Shown here: in pieces, positions 8,745-17,357 of the stretch | How positions within the stretch are numbered: the stretch's first letter is position 1 | How the letters are laid out: each line of letters starts with the position of its first letter | Assembly: GCF_002551005.1 (NCBI RefSeq) | Contig: NZ_NVOY01000022.1 | Location: 1-53,913 of the forward strand | Source: Bacillus pseudomycoides | GTDB lineage: Bacteria > Bacillota > Bacilli > Bacillales > Bacillaceae_G | Reading direction: 5' to 3' | Length of the DNA stretch: 53,913 nt | Position numbers and translations under genes: made by a program | Notes under the pieces: generated by a model | What the model saw: the letters and a program-made list of their open reading frames with translations, nothing else | Told to the model about the DNA's origin: nothing | Database searches by the model: none

Positions 8745-10085
8745 ATGATACAAAAGGAACATAATTTCACATATTTCTTTCTATTATTTATAGCACTGCA
8801 ACCTGTCTTAGATTTGTTAACATCATTGTCAATTCAAGTGCTACACATGGATGCAACGTTAAGTATTATCGTACGTTTTAGCGTGATGCTTCTTGCGATA
8901 ATCTATCTATTTATTTACCAGAAAAATAAAAAGCCTCTCGCATATATTTGCCTACTAGGCGTTATCATGACAGCTGGACTTCTTAATAATCTCGTTGTAA
9001 AACATCCAATTTCACTTGGAGAAGAAGTTAAGTTTATGGCCAAATGTATGTATCCAATCGTTATGTTGTTCGGGTATATTCTTGTATTTAAAACTTTGCA
9101 AGGCAAGCAAAATTCGTACGATACATTATTACGGTATTTCTTATATGCCAGTTTATTCATGAGTATTGTCATGGTCATTTCCATTGCAACTGGAACGGAC
9201 TATCAAAGTTATACGATTGAGAAAATCGGCTCGAAAGGATGGTTTTATGCCGCAAACGAAATCAGTGCCATTTTAGCCATTACATTCCCAGTTGTTGTCC
9301 TATATTCGATCCATAAGACAACTTCTTTTATGCAAGCATAATACTGGATTCCGACAATACTAGCACTATATTCCAGTATTATGATAGGAACAAAGGTTGG
9401 ATACATATCTAGTATTGTGACATTAGGAGTGGCACTATTCTTTTCGTTTACAGAATATATGATGAAGCGAGGCCGCCCACAGCTCGTTAATACAATTCTA
9501 GCCTTAATCGTATTAGGAGGAACTGCAATTGCAACGCCCTTTACTCCCATCGCCAAAAACATGGACATTCACTTACAATTCTATAACAAACAGCATGTAA
9601 ATGAACAAGCAGAACAACCTAGTAAACAAGAACAACAGCCTAGTAAACAAGAAGAACGAGCTTTAACAACTGGAGAAGTAAACAGTTTAATTTATAGTGA
9701 TCGCGACAAATTTCTAAATGCACATCAAAAATACTTTCAAAAAGCACCGCTGTCACAAAAATTGTTAGGCATGGGCTATGCCGGCAACTATGAAAAAACA
9801 CCAAAAGTGATAGAAAGGGACTTCCATGACCTATTTTTCTGGTTCGGTATCATTGGATTCATCATGTACATACTGCCATTTGTTTACTTCGGTATCAGGA
9901 TTACGCTTTGCATTCTCACAAACTTCAAGTCTATTTTAACGATAAAATATATGTTGCTTGGCACGGCAATCGTGCTTGCAATTGGCACCGCATTTACAGC
10001 TGGACATGTATTTACCGCACCGGCTGTCAGCATTTTCTCTGTTGCCTTGCTCGCTTATCTGATTGTGGACTTACAAGCAGAGTGA
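8745..10085 (+). pseudogene. O-antigen ligase/polymerase-like membrane protein, interrupted by an in-frame stop
   Basis: One continuous reading frame for a polytopic protein of about 446 residues is broken by a single TAA at 9339-9341. The first part begins MIQKEHNFTYFFLLFIALQP (ATG 8745, GAAAGGGG upstream) and ends ...TTSFMQA. The frame continues without shift as YWIPTILALYSSIMIGTKVG. The N-terminal hydrophobic segments, a large extracytoplasmic loop (about 9580-9830) and the C-terminal GMGYAGNYE...HDLFFWFGIIGFI pattern are typical of Wzy_C/O-antigen ligase family proteins. The loop holds a short duplication, QPSKQE-QQPSKQE. A single base change from TAT or TAC explains the stop, so this looks like a recent nonsense mutation. 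Restart at the ATG at 9381 would give only a C-terminal half. Confidence 0.8.
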
Positions 10086-10128
10086 TATAATGAACCATCA
10101 CATTATTAATTACAATTACGGAGGGTTT

Positions 10129-10602
10129 ATGATAACTTTTGAAGAGAAATTAGCGATTATTGAATCATTTCCAGAGCTAGAAAGAAAAAGTGTCTCTCTA
10201 GGACGCATTAATTTTCATTATGAAGAAAGCCGCCTAGACAAAAAGAACGTTGTGTACCATTTACATCCGAACGGAAATGGCTTCGTATACGCGGGGCATC
10301 TGAAAGGCTACAAAACGAATGATAAAGGAATGGTGAACATCCGTGATTTTTCAGCGGAAGAACTTCGCTCCTTACTTGAAAAATCAATTGCTGCCCTTTC
10401 ACAAGAACCAATTGAAGAAGTTGCACTTACAGAGAATTTTCAAGAAGAAGAGTGGATAAATGAAGACAAACATATCTTAACTCTTATTAAAGAAGATGAA
10501 GATATGTGGAACGTTTATGCTGGAATACAGTTAGACGGTACATTCAACTCTTACAAAGAAGCAGCACAATACCTTGATGAAGAAGGATTCAGCCGTAAAT
10601 AA
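10129..10602 (+). CDS. Conserved hypothetical protein
   Basis: A soluble, acidic protein of 157 residues with no recognised family. The ATG at 10129 has GGAGGG six bases upstream; a longer frame reaching back to 10063 overlaps the previous gene and lacks a ribosome site. The N-terminal half (MITFEEKLAIIESFPELERK, then HLHPNGNGFVYAGHLKGY) looks like a mixed alpha/beta fold and the C-terminus is rich in Glu. It lies 43 bp after the broken membrane gene on the same strand and could be co-transcribed. A strong terminator follows. Confidence 0.7.
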   Translation: MITFEEKLAIIESFPELERKSVSLGRINFHYEESRLDKKNVVYHLHPNGNGFVYAGHLKGYKTNDKGMVNIRDFSAEELRSLLEKSIAALSQEPIEEVALTENFQEEEWINEDKHILTLIKEDEDMWNVYAGIQLDGTFNSYKEAAQYLDEEGFSRK

Positions 10603-10613
10603 AAAAGACGTAT

Positions 10614-10652
10614 CTGCAATATATCGGCGATTCGACTCACGAATAGTCGGAA
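10614..10652 (-). repeat. Dispersed repeat family B, short copy
   Basis: The minus strand carries GTCGAATCGCCGATATATTG, the core unit shared with copies at 15602-15680, 35730-35792 and 41916-42032. Confidence 0.6.
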
Positions 10653-10660
10653 CACCAGGA

Positions 10661-10690
10661 GAAGGAGGCATCGCCTCCTTCTTTTTCTTT
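10661..10690 (+). terminator. Intrinsic terminator after the 157-residue hypothetical gene
   Basis: GAAGGAGGC-at-CGCCTCCTTC is followed by TTTTTCTTTT on the plus strand. Confidence 0.85.
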
Positions 10691-11379
10691 TATCCTAATA
10701 GCGCAAGGAGCTCACGTAGTTCCTCCTCAGTCAAATCACGCCACTGCCCTGTCTCGATTCCATCTACTGTTATGTTCATAATCCGAATGCGCTCTAGCCT
10801 CGTAACGGTATAGCCAAATGCGCGGCACATCCGGCGAATTTGCCGGTTCATCCCTTGCGTCAAAATAATGCGGAATACAAGGTCGCTGATCCGATATATA
10901 TCACACGGATTCGTTTTTCCATCGCGAATTGTGACACCGCGGGCCATTCCTTTTAAGAACGCATCGTCAAATGGCTTGTCGACTGTGACAATATATTCTT
11001 TCTCATGACCATGTTCGGAGCGCATCATTTTATTTACGATATCACCGTCATTTGTCATTAAAATTAACCCTTGTGATGCTTTATCAAGGCGGCCAACTGG
11101 AAAAATGCGTTCTGGATAATTCACAAAATCGATAATATTCCCTTCGATATGCTTCGCCGCTGTACACGTAATCCCGACCGGTTTATTTAATGAAATATAA
11201 ATCGGGTGCGTCTTCTTAGGAATCGACTTCCCATCTACAAGTACAATGTCGTCAGGCTCTACTTCTTGTCCAGGCTCACAAATTTCGCCGTTCACCGTAA
11301 TTCGCTGCGTGGCAATGAGACGATTCGTTTCTCTTCTTGAATAATAACCTGTTTCACTGATGAATTTATTAATTCTCAT
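10690..11379 (-). CDS. rluF: 23S rRNA pseudouridine synthase (RluF/RluB type)
   Basis: A 229-residue protein with an N-terminal S4 RNA-binding domain (about residues 1-60, MRINKFISETGYYSRRETNR) and an RsuA/RluB/RluE/RluF catalytic domain. The catalytic Asp lies in GRLDKASQGLILMTNDGDIV, and the wording after it (SQGL...TNDGDIVNKMM) is closest to RluF. It converts a specific uridine in 23S rRNA to pseudouridine. RluF acts near position 2604 in E. coli; the site here is inferred. It is a single gene, with AAGGAAAGG upstream of the ATG. Confidence 0.85.
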   Translation of the reverse strand: MRINKFISETGYYSRRETNRLIATQRITVNGEICEPGQEVEPDDIVLVDGKSIPKKTHPIYISLNKPVGITCTAAKHIEGNIIDFVNYPERIFPVGRLDKASQGLILMTNDGDIVNKMMRSEHGHEKEYIVTVDKPFDDAFLKGMARGVTIRDGKTNPCDIYRISDLVFRIILTQGMNRQIRRMCRAFGYTVTRLERIRIMNITVDGIETGQWRDLTEEELRELLALLG

Positions 11380-11437
11380 GCAAAGTTCCTTTCCTTATTT
11401 ACGCTTTTCCCATTCTACCATGAATGGGAACGGCAAA

Positions 11438-11472
11438 AAAATGCACAGCTTCAACATCAAGCTGTGCATTCT
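11438..11472 (-). terminator. Terminator after the acyl-CoA synthetase gene
   Basis: An inverted repeat AATGCACAGCTT / AAGCTGTGCATT is followed on the minus strand by TTTTTTG. Confidence 0.87.
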
Positions 11473-11479
11473 CTTTCTA

Positions 11480-13039
11480 TTATGATTTCTTCGCTTCCTT
11501 CAACGATTCACGAAGTACAAATTTCTGTAATTTCCCGCTCGCATTACGCGGCAGTTCTTCGGCAAATATATAATGACGCGGACGTTTATAATCCGCTAGT
11601 TCATCACTTTCCTTACAGTAACGCTCTAATTCTTCTTCCGTTAACGACTCATCTTTCTTTACCACTACCGCGACGACGCGCTCGCCCCACAATTCATCCG
11701 GTTTCCCAAGGACAGCCACATCTAACACACCATCATGGCTATGCAAGAAGTCTTCAATTTCACGCGGGTAAACATTCACACCGCCACTAATGACCATATC
11801 GTCAACACGATCTGCCACATATAAATAACCATCTTTATCGAAATAGCCTAGATCACCGGAATGATACCAACCTTTATACATAACCTTTTTCGTTGCTTCT
11901 TCACGGTTATGGTATCCAGCCATCATACTTGGCCCACGTACAATAATTTCTCCAACTTCGTAAGGCGGAAGGATATCGTCTGGTTCGGATGGTTCATCTT
12001 CATTTGACTTCACGATGCGCACTTCATGACTAAAGCAAGGTGTACCCGCTGATCCTGCTTTTGTAATTTGATCTTCTTCTACAAGAAAGGCAACAACAGG
12101 TCCAAACTCTGTCATTCCGTAAATTTGTACAAGGTCAATATACAGACGGTCTTTACATTCTTTCACAAGCGCCGGCGCCATTGCTGCTCCGCCGTAAATT
12201 CCAATCTTCATCGAAGTTAAATCGTATTCTGTTAAATCTTCTTGCAGCAGCATGTTCCACATTGTCGGTGCTGCAAAGAACGTTGTAATTTTTTCTTTTT
12301 GAATTGTTTCTAGCACTGTTTTCGTATCAAAATGATGCAAAATTACATTTTTCCCGCCAACTTGAATACGCGGCAAAATACCAGCGTTTAATTCGCCGCA
12401 GTGGTATAGCGGTGCAACAACTAACCCGACGCTATCGCGTGTATATTTTATATAATATGTACAAATCATACTATGCTCAGCCATGTCTCGGTGGCGGTGC
12501 AGCACTCCTTTTGGATTCCCAGTCGTACCGCTCGTATACAGCATAGAGCAATAATCCATTTCATCCACTTCAATGCCTGTCGGTTCTGCCTTTGCTTCAT
12601 TTACTTTTTCATGATACGAAGCGGCATAAGACGGCGCGTCCTCTTCAATATACCAAAATGAAGTATGCGGAAAGTCACGTTCAATTAAAGCAATTGTTGA
12701 TTCAACTTCTTTTTCAAAAACAACAACTTTAGAGGAAGCATCTTGCAATATATAGGAAACTTCTTTCGCTTTTAAACGGAAATTAATCGGGTTAAAGATT
12801 GCGCCAATCCTTGCACAAGCGAGATAAACAGTTACAAATTCATGTGAATTATATAAGTAAACAGAAACGCGGTCTCCTTTTCGTACGCCTTCTGCAAGAA
12901 GTGCGTTTGCTGTTTTATTTACCTCCATATCCCACTGTTTATATGTCCAGCGAATGTTTTTTGCAGGTTCTACTAACGCTTCTTTCTGTGGATATTTTTG
13001 CACAGCTAAATCAAAAATTCTGCCAACAGTCATGTACAT
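11480..13039 (-). CDS. Long-chain fatty acyl-CoA synthetase (AMP-binding enzyme)
   Basis: An adenylate-forming enzyme of 519 residues, typical of FadD/LcfA-like ligases. Motifs in order are the P-loop YTSGTTGNPKGVLHRH (about 168-183), IYGMTEFGPV (about 308-317), YHSGDLGYFDKDGYLYVADR (A7/A8, about 391-410), and the C-terminal lysine in PRNASGKLQK near 505. It activates a carboxylic acid with ATP and transfers it to CoA; chain length is not determined by sequence alone. The ATG has AAAGGGGG nine bases upstream. It stands alone between rluF and a hypothetical gene. Confidence 0.9.
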   Translation of the reverse strand: MYMTVGRIFDLAVQKYPQKEALVEPAKNIRWTYKQWDMEVNKTANALLAEGVRKGDRVSVYLYNSHEFVTVYLACARIGAIFNPINFRLKAKEVSYILQDASSKVVVFEKEVESTIALIERDFPHTSFWYIEEDAPSYAASYHEKVNEAKAEPTGIEVDEMDYCSMLYTSGTTGNPKGVLHRHRDMAEHSMICTYYIKYTRDSVGLVVAPLYHCGELNAGILPRIQVGGKNVILHHFDTKTVLETIQKEKITTFFAAPTMWNMLLQEDLTEYDLTSMKIGIYGGAAMAPALVKECKDRLYIDLVQIYGMTEFGPVVAFLVEEDQITKAGSAGTPCFSHEVRIVKSNEDEPSEPDDILPPYEVGEIIVRGPSMMAGYHNREEATKKVMYKGWYHSGDLGYFDKDGYLYVADRVDDMVISGGVNVYPREIEDFLHSHDGVLDVAVLGKPDELWGERVVAVVVKKDESLTEEELERYCKESDELADYKRPRHYIFAEELPRNASGKLQKFVLRESLKEAKKS

Positions 13040-13157
13040 ATCGCGTATTCCCCCTTTTAATTTTCATAATTTTATGAATTCGTTCACAAATAGACATTTC
13101 CTGCTCATTTTTACTTCCTTTTTCTGATCATTCTCGACAGTGTTTTACAATATTGTT

Positions 13158-13262
13158 ATGATGGCTTTTGTATCAGGTTTAAAAACTGCAGTCTCTGAAT
13201 CTAATACAAAGAAATATGCTAGATACCTTATGGAGGTAGTTCAAATTTTCGGCCCTCTATAA
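13158..13262 (+). other. Orphan 34-codon ORF, possible gene fragment
   Basis: An uninterrupted frame beginning MMAFVSGLKTAVSESNTKKY with coding-like codon use but no clear ribosome site. It ends 28 bp before the next gene. It could be the remnant of a larger gene or a small peptide; I do not recognise it. Confidence 0.3.
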
Positions 13263-13289
13263 AATCAGTTTTTGAAAGGTAAGAAAAAC

Positions 13290-13745
13290 ATGACAGATAA
13301 TTCAAATGAACCAAGCAAAAAAAGTCAAGAATTAGAAGAGAAAAATCAAAAATTAATGGAAACAATTGATATGCTAGAAAGGGAATTAGATAAAACACAA
13401 ACAAAATTATCACAAATTCAACATACAGTAGAAAAAATTGTTCAAATTGCTTTTCCTAATGATTTTAAACTGGATTTAGATTATATTTCTTTAATACAAT
13501 GCTTGAGTGGTGACGAATCCCATCAAATAAAATTGCTCCCTTATCACATTGAAAAACACTATCATAAAACGGGAGAAGCTCCAACTTTAGAAGAATATCA
13601 TGATCAGTTGCTTGAACTTTTAAAAATTGAAGAAAGCGATAAGATAAATTATCCTATTGAGCTTTCTATAAACATGTTAAATGATTTAAAAGATCCTATA
13701 TATATGAATGGGTTTACCTTTCTTAATAAAACTTTAGAAGATTGA
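13290..13745 (+). CDS. Hypothetical protein with N-terminal coiled coil
   Basis: A protein of 151 residues from the ATG at 13290 (GAAAGG 10 bases upstream). A TTG six codons earlier is a less likely start. Residues about 10-45 (SKKSQELEEKNQKLMETIDM onward) form a strongly charged coiled coil with heptad spacing. The rest is a compact acidic domain with DLDYISLIQCLSGDESHQIK. There are no membrane segments and no recognised domain. It is followed by a perfect 42-bp palindromic terminator, so it is a one-gene unit. It is AT-rich compared with its neighbours, which may point to acquisition, but it is too short to be sure. Confidence 0.6.
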   Translation: MTDNSNEPSKKSQELEEKNQKLMETIDMLERELDKTQTKLSQIQHTVEKIVQIAFPNDFKLDLDYISLIQCLSGDESHQIKLLPYHIEKHYHKTGEAPTLEEYHDQLLELLKIEESDKINYPIELSINMLNDLKDPIYMNGFTFLNKTLED

Positions 13746-13787
13746 AAAAAGGTCAACAAAGTACATGTACTTTGTTGACCTTTTTTA
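13744..13787. terminator. Perfect palindromic terminator, bidirectional
   Basis: AAAAAAGGTCAACAAAGTAC is followed immediately by its exact reverse complement, giving a 21-bp stem with almost no loop, flanked by A and T tracts on both strands. Confidence 0.88.
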
Positions 13788-13883
13788 TAGTGGGAGTGAC
13801 AGGATAGCTGTCATTTTTCATTTTAAGGAAATTTATTTTGTTGGCTTGATAGCGATGGGGTACTACCCAAATATAGATATTTA

Positions 13884-13942
13884 ACAAAAAAACTGTACCT
13901 CCAATTGTTAGACAGTGTCTCACAATTGAGGTACAGTTCATA
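13884..13942 (-). terminator. Terminator of hemZ
   Basis: On the minus strand GAACTGTACCTCAATTGT pairs with ACAATTGGAGGTACAGTT (one bulge) around a 13-nt loop, and TTTTTTTG follows. It starts about 12 bp past the hemZ stop codon. Confidence 0.85.
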
Positions 13943-13953
13943 TTGGCAACTTC

Positions 13954-15444
13954 TTATCCGAATAACTCTTGCAAAATTTTAAGTTTATCTTCTGTATACT
14001 TGATATAACCATCATTATATGATTTTGGATCTTTCGGGTTCGCAAAGTGCGTAATCGCCCCCGTCTTTGGATGAACAAATTTACTTGATGCACCGCAGCC
14101 AAGACCGATAATAGACTGCACTTCTTCCATAATCACGATGTTATAAATACTTTCTTGGCTTGGCATTGCATAGCCCACGTTCTCTAAGTTACCTAAAATA
14201 TTCTTTTGACGATATAAATAATATGGTACGTAATTATGCTCTTTCGTCCATTTTTCCGCTTCGTGCATCATCGCTGTAATCTCTTCGCGGCCTGCCACTT
14301 TATATTTACGCTTATTTTGCGTCATTTCAGAAGCACGCTTAAACGATAATGTGTGCACCGTTAACGATTCTGGCATAAGCTTTTCTGTTTCTTCTAGCGT
14401 GTGCTTAAAGATATCTAACCCTTCACCTGGAAGACCGATAATTAAGTCCATATTAATATTATTCATACCCATTTCGCGAGCAAGATGATACTTTTCAATC
14501 GTCTCTTCTACTGTATGATGACGTCCAATTGCTTTTAATGTTTCTTGATGGTACGACTGCGGATTAATACTAATGCGGTCGATATTCCATTTGTTTAACA
14601 CATCTAGCTTCTCTGGTGTAATTGTATCTGGACGCCCTGCTTCTACCGTTACTTCACGAACCTGCTTTACATCTGGGAACGACTCATACATTTCTTCATA
14701 CAACATGTCCATTTCTTCAGCTGTAATACTTGTTGGCGTACCGCCGCCGTAGTAAATCGTCGTTGCTTTCACACCTTTTTCTTTTAAAAACTTACCAATT
14801 TCACGAACTTCATAATGTAAACCGCCTAAGAATGAATCAACAGATCCTTGGCGTCCATTAATCGCATACGCTGGGAATGTACAATATGCACATTTCGTTG
14901 GACAAAACGGAATCCCAATATAAATACTTACTTCTTCTTTTAAACGATATAAATCTGGAACAACAGCTAATTGACAATCCACAATACGCTGCATCAGCTC
15001 AATTTTTTCATCATGAATTAAATAGCTTTCACGCAGTTCATTATGTGCTGCTTCTTTCGTCATACCGCTTTGCAGCATTTTATGAAGAAGCTTCGTTGGG
15101 CGCACCCCCGTTAAGATGCCCCACTTTTGCTCCACGCCTGTTAACTGCTGTAGAACAGATAAATATACATAAGAAACAACATGCTTCACTTGCTTCATAC
15201 GTTCCTTTTCTTCCGTAAAGGACGATAAATCTTTAGAAAACGTCTCTTCATACACGTTTCCTGTCAGGGTTTCTGTTAAACGAGCAGAAGCCGTTACATT
15301 TCCTTCTATATTTATATCAACAATGATATTTGCATCTTCTTGTTCAAATGCTACCGTACTTTCTTCAAAAAATAAGCCGCTAATATTTTGCAGCGGACGT
15401 AAAAAACGATCATCTTGTAACGTTTTAATTGAAATTAACAACAA
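13954..15444 (-). CDS. hemZ: Oxygen-independent coproporphyrinogen III oxidase-like radical SAM protein HemZ
   Basis: A 496-residue radical SAM enzyme. The [4Fe-4S] motif is CPTKCAYC (Cys181, Cys185, Cys188) and is followed by the SAM-binding segment IYYGGGTPTSITAEEMDML. The roughly 170-residue N-terminal extension (with GILTGVRPTKLLH) is characteristic of Bacillus HemZ rather than the shorter HemN/HemW. The predicted role is anaerobic conversion of coproporphyrinogen III to protoporphyrinogen in haem synthesis, although assignments within this family are uncertain. It begins at a TTG with AAGGTGATGAT upstream. Its neighbour yhaX matches the B. subtilis gene order. Confidence 0.9.
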   Translation of the reverse strand: MLLISIKTLQDDRFLRPLQNISGLFFEESTVAFEQEDANIIVDINIEGNVTASARLTETLTGNVYEETFSKDLSSFTEEKERMKQVKHVVSYVYLSVLQQLTGVEQKWGILTGVRPTKLLHKMLQSGMTKEAAHNELRESYLIHDEKIELMQRIVDCQLAVVPDLYRLKEEVSIYIGIPFCPTKCAYCTFPAYAINGRQGSVDSFLGGLHYEVREIGKFLKEKGVKATTIYYGGGTPTSITAEEMDMLYEEMYESFPDVKQVREVTVEAGRPDTITPEKLDVLNKWNIDRISINPQSYHQETLKAIGRHHTVEETIEKYHLAREMGMNNINMDLIIGLPGEGLDIFKHTLEETEKLMPESLTVHTLSFKRASEMTQNKRKYKVAGREEITAMMHEAEKWTKEHNYVPYYLYRQKNILGNLENVGYAMPSQESIYNIVIMEEVQSIIGLGCGASSKFVHPKTGAITHFANPKDPKSYNDGYIKYTEDKLKILQELFG

Positions 15445-15538
15445 TCATCACCTTTTCTATTTTCAAACTTCCTTTAGTTTACTTGAAGGGTGATAGGAGG
15501 TCAACAAGGAACTCCTGGGATGGGAAAACCCCTATTTT

Positions 15539-15592
15539 TTAGGCGGGCGAGAGGATCTGGCCATGCTTGGAAGCGGTCAGAGCCTTTTTCTG
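15539..15592 (+). repeat. Dispersed repeat family A, truncated copy (left end)
   Basis: GGCGGGCGAGAGGATCTGGC, then CATGCTTGGAAGCGGTCAGAG and a TTTTTCTGAG tail, match the left half of family A. A family B repeat follows immediately, so the two families are joined here. Confidence 0.65.
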
Positions 15593-15601
15593 AGGTGTAT
15601 T

Positions 15602-15680
15602 TATGTCGAATATTGTAGAGTGGTCTTTAAATCGTGTCGAATCGCTGATATATTCGAAAAACCGCTGATATATGAAAAAT
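15602..15680 (+). repeat. Dispersed repeat family B
   Basis: ATGTCGAATATTGTAGAG, then GTGTCGAATCGCTGATATAT and a second unit CCGCTGATATATGAAAAA. The 20-21 nt unit CGCYGATATATTCGAAAAAC is repeated in tandem. Confidence 0.65.
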
Positions 15681-15706
15681 CTCAGGCACACGCCTGAGAT
15701 TTCTTA
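15676..15706 (-). terminator. Terminator of yhaX
   Basis: AAATCTCAGGC / GCCTGAGATTT stem with TTTTTC on the minus strand, directly after the yhaX stop codon. It overlaps the end of the family B repeat. Confidence 0.8.
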
Positions 15707-15709
15707 TTA

Positions 15710-16579
15710 TCATCGCTTCATTTGCAAGTGATTATTTAAGAACTTAATTGGAAACTGTTTTCGAAAGTGTTCTTTGATCATGTATTGTACGCCGTTTTCA
15801 TTATTGGAGCGCGTAATCCAATCGGCTGCTTTTTTCAATTCAATTGGGGCATTGCCCATGGCTACTCCTAATCCAACGCTTTCAATAACATCTAAATCTT
15901 CGAAGCTATCCCCAATCGCTACCATTTCTTTTAACTCAATATCGAGATGCTCACCTAATAATTGCAGTCCGCGTAATTTCGATACATGAGGCGGTACGAT
16001 TTCGATTTGTGCTTTTCCGCATTCGATAAACTCCACATTTTCAAATGATTTTTGTAAAGTCGTAAGCGCTCGCTGCTTTTCGCTTTGACTTGCAAATGTT
16101 ACATCAATTTTCGGGGCAGCGACTGGTTGATCGCGCAGGGCATCACCAAGCGAATCTACAAATTGAACCGGATAAAAGAGCGGATCAGAAGTGGATAAAA
16201 CTGTTCGAGCAATTAAATTTGGCGTATGCTGATGGCGATTGCCAATCGAAAATCTTTCATGAGAAATGCGCACATTACATTCAAAATGTTCGAGTACTTG
16301 CACAATATTAAATGTTGTTTCTTCTGATAATCGTTTTTGGATTAATGGTTTATCTAATGAAGATGAAATAAATGCGCCGCCATGCGTCACTAATATAGAA
16401 TCTAATTTTAATGATTTCGCTACTTTGTAAGCAGATTGAAAGTTTCGGTTCGTAAAGAGCGTAACGTATACACCTTTTCTCTTTACAAACTCAATCGCTT
16501 CACGTGTTCCTTTTTGAAGCTTTCCATTTGAAAGCAGTAATGTTCCATCTATATTAAGAGCTAACAAACGATAAATCAT
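15710..16579 (-). CDS. yhaX: HAD-superfamily Cof-type protein YhaX
   Basis: A 289-residue HAD-IIB (Cof) family protein next to hemZ, as yhaX is in B. subtilis. Motif I reads LLALNIDGTLL, with Asn9 where the phosphatase nucleophile Asp normally stands (DxD becomes NxD). Motif II is FTNRN (Thr about 42), and motif IV GDSFEDLDVI is intact. In active HAD phosphatases the first Asp forms the phospho-aspartate, so this protein may be catalytically weak or serve another role. YhaX is known as a sporulation/stress-associated protein in B. subtilis, but its substrate is not established. AAGGGGG lies nine bases before the ATG. Confidence 0.82.
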   Translation of the reverse strand: MIYRLLALNIDGTLLLSNGKLQKGTREAIEFVKRKGVYVTLFTNRNFQSAYKVAKSLKLDSILVTHGGAFISSSLDKPLIQKRLSEETTFNIVQVLEHFECNVRISHERFSIGNRHQHTPNLIARTVLSTSDPLFYPVQFVDSLGDALRDQPVAAPKIDVTFASQSEKQRALTTLQKSFENVEFIECGKAQIEIVPPHVSKLRGLQLLGEHLDIELKEMVAIGDSFEDLDVIESVGLGVAMGNAPIELKKAADWITRSNNENGVQYMIKEHFRKQFPIKFLNNHLQMKR

Positions 16580-16715
16580 GATGCGGTACCCCCTTTTCTT
16601 AGCTGCACTGTTCTATCATTAATTTATGAAACAATAATGTTAATTAGAACGAATTAGCATTTGTGCAGTGAATTTGCTTTAATAAGAGATAAAGCTGCGA
16701 AAGGAGTTTTTCTAA

Positions 16716-17330
16716 ATGAAATGGCCACTCTCTTTGTATGAAGGCGACACATTAGATGTTGCGAAGCGATTGCTTGGACATAAACTCGTTCACGTTGTAG
16801 ATGGAGTAAAACGAAGCGGAATCATTGTCGAAGTAGAAGCATATAAAGGCCCTGATGATAAAGCGGCCCATAGCTATGGCGGCCGCCGCACAGAACGAAC
16901 AGAAATTATGTACGAATCTCCTGGGCACGCTTATGTATATCTTATTTATGGTATGTACCATTGTTTTAATGTCATTACAGCACCAAAAGGGATCCCGCAA
17001 GGTGTGTTAATTCGGGCATTAGAACCGGCAGAAGGCATCGAAGAGATGAAACAAGCAAGATACGGAAAAACAACAATTACAAAGTCACAGTTCAAAAACT
17101 TAACAAATGGACCTGGAAAGCTATGCAAAGCAATGGGAATTACGTTAGAACAAAAAGGACTTCTCCTTACGGGTGATGAGCTATATATTGAACAGGTTTC
17201 TCCAAAACATCACCTTTCTCATACATATAACATCACCACAGGTCCGCGCATTAATATTGACTACGCCGAAGAAGCAGTGCACTACCCATGGCGTTTTTAC
17301 TTTCAAGATCATCCGTTTGTGTCGAAATAA
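16716..17330 (+). CDS. 3-methyladenine DNA glycosylase (AAG/Mpg family)
   Basis: A 204-residue monofunctional DNA glycosylase of the mammalian-type AAG/MPG family, YxlJ-like in Bacillus. Signatures are the [20 protein letters not shown] catalytic segment (the Glu in VEAY activates water), the [20 protein letters not shown] segment and YGMYHCFNV with the DNA-intercalating Tyr region, and [14 protein letters not shown]. It excises alkylated purines such as 3-methyladenine and hypoxanthine from DNA, starting base-excision repair. AAAGGAG precedes the ATG. It is a single gene convergent with yheA. Confidence 0.93.
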   Translation: MKWPLSLYEGDTLDVAKRLLGHKLVHVVDGVKRSGIIVEVEAYKGPDDKAAHSYGGRRTERTEIMYESPGHAYVYLIYGMYHCFNVITAPKGIPQGVLIRALEPAEGIEEMKQARYGKTTITKSQFKNLTNGPGKLCKAMGITLEQKGLLLTGDELYIEQVSPKHHLSHTYNITTGPRINIDYAEEAVHYPWRFYFQDHPFVSK

Positions 17331-17331
17331 A

Positions 17332-17354
17332 AAAGGCACTTCAAAAGTGCCTCT
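17332..17354. terminator. Shared terminator of the glycosylase gene and yheA
   Basis: AAGGCACTT-caa-AAGTGCCTCTT. The T tract (TTTTTT) is clearest on the minus strand, so it mainly serves yheA, but it lies at the convergent junction. Confidence 0.78.
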
Positions 17355-17357
17355 TCC

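Noticed and set aside
9339-9341. Programmed read-through or selenocysteine at the stop in the O-antigen-ligase-like gene
   Set aside because: The codon is TAA, not TGA, and no stimulatory structure or SECIS-like hairpin is visible. A nonsense mutation is simpler.
10574-10813. Plus-strand frame running through the terminator into rluF
   Set aside because: It crosses a strong terminator and lies antisense to rluF codons; it has no ribosome site.
13800-13885. Transposon remnant between the coiled-coil gene and hemZ
   Set aside because: The stretch has some unusual wording (GATAGCGATGGGGTACTACCC) but no second copy in the window and no coding frame, so I could not support a call.
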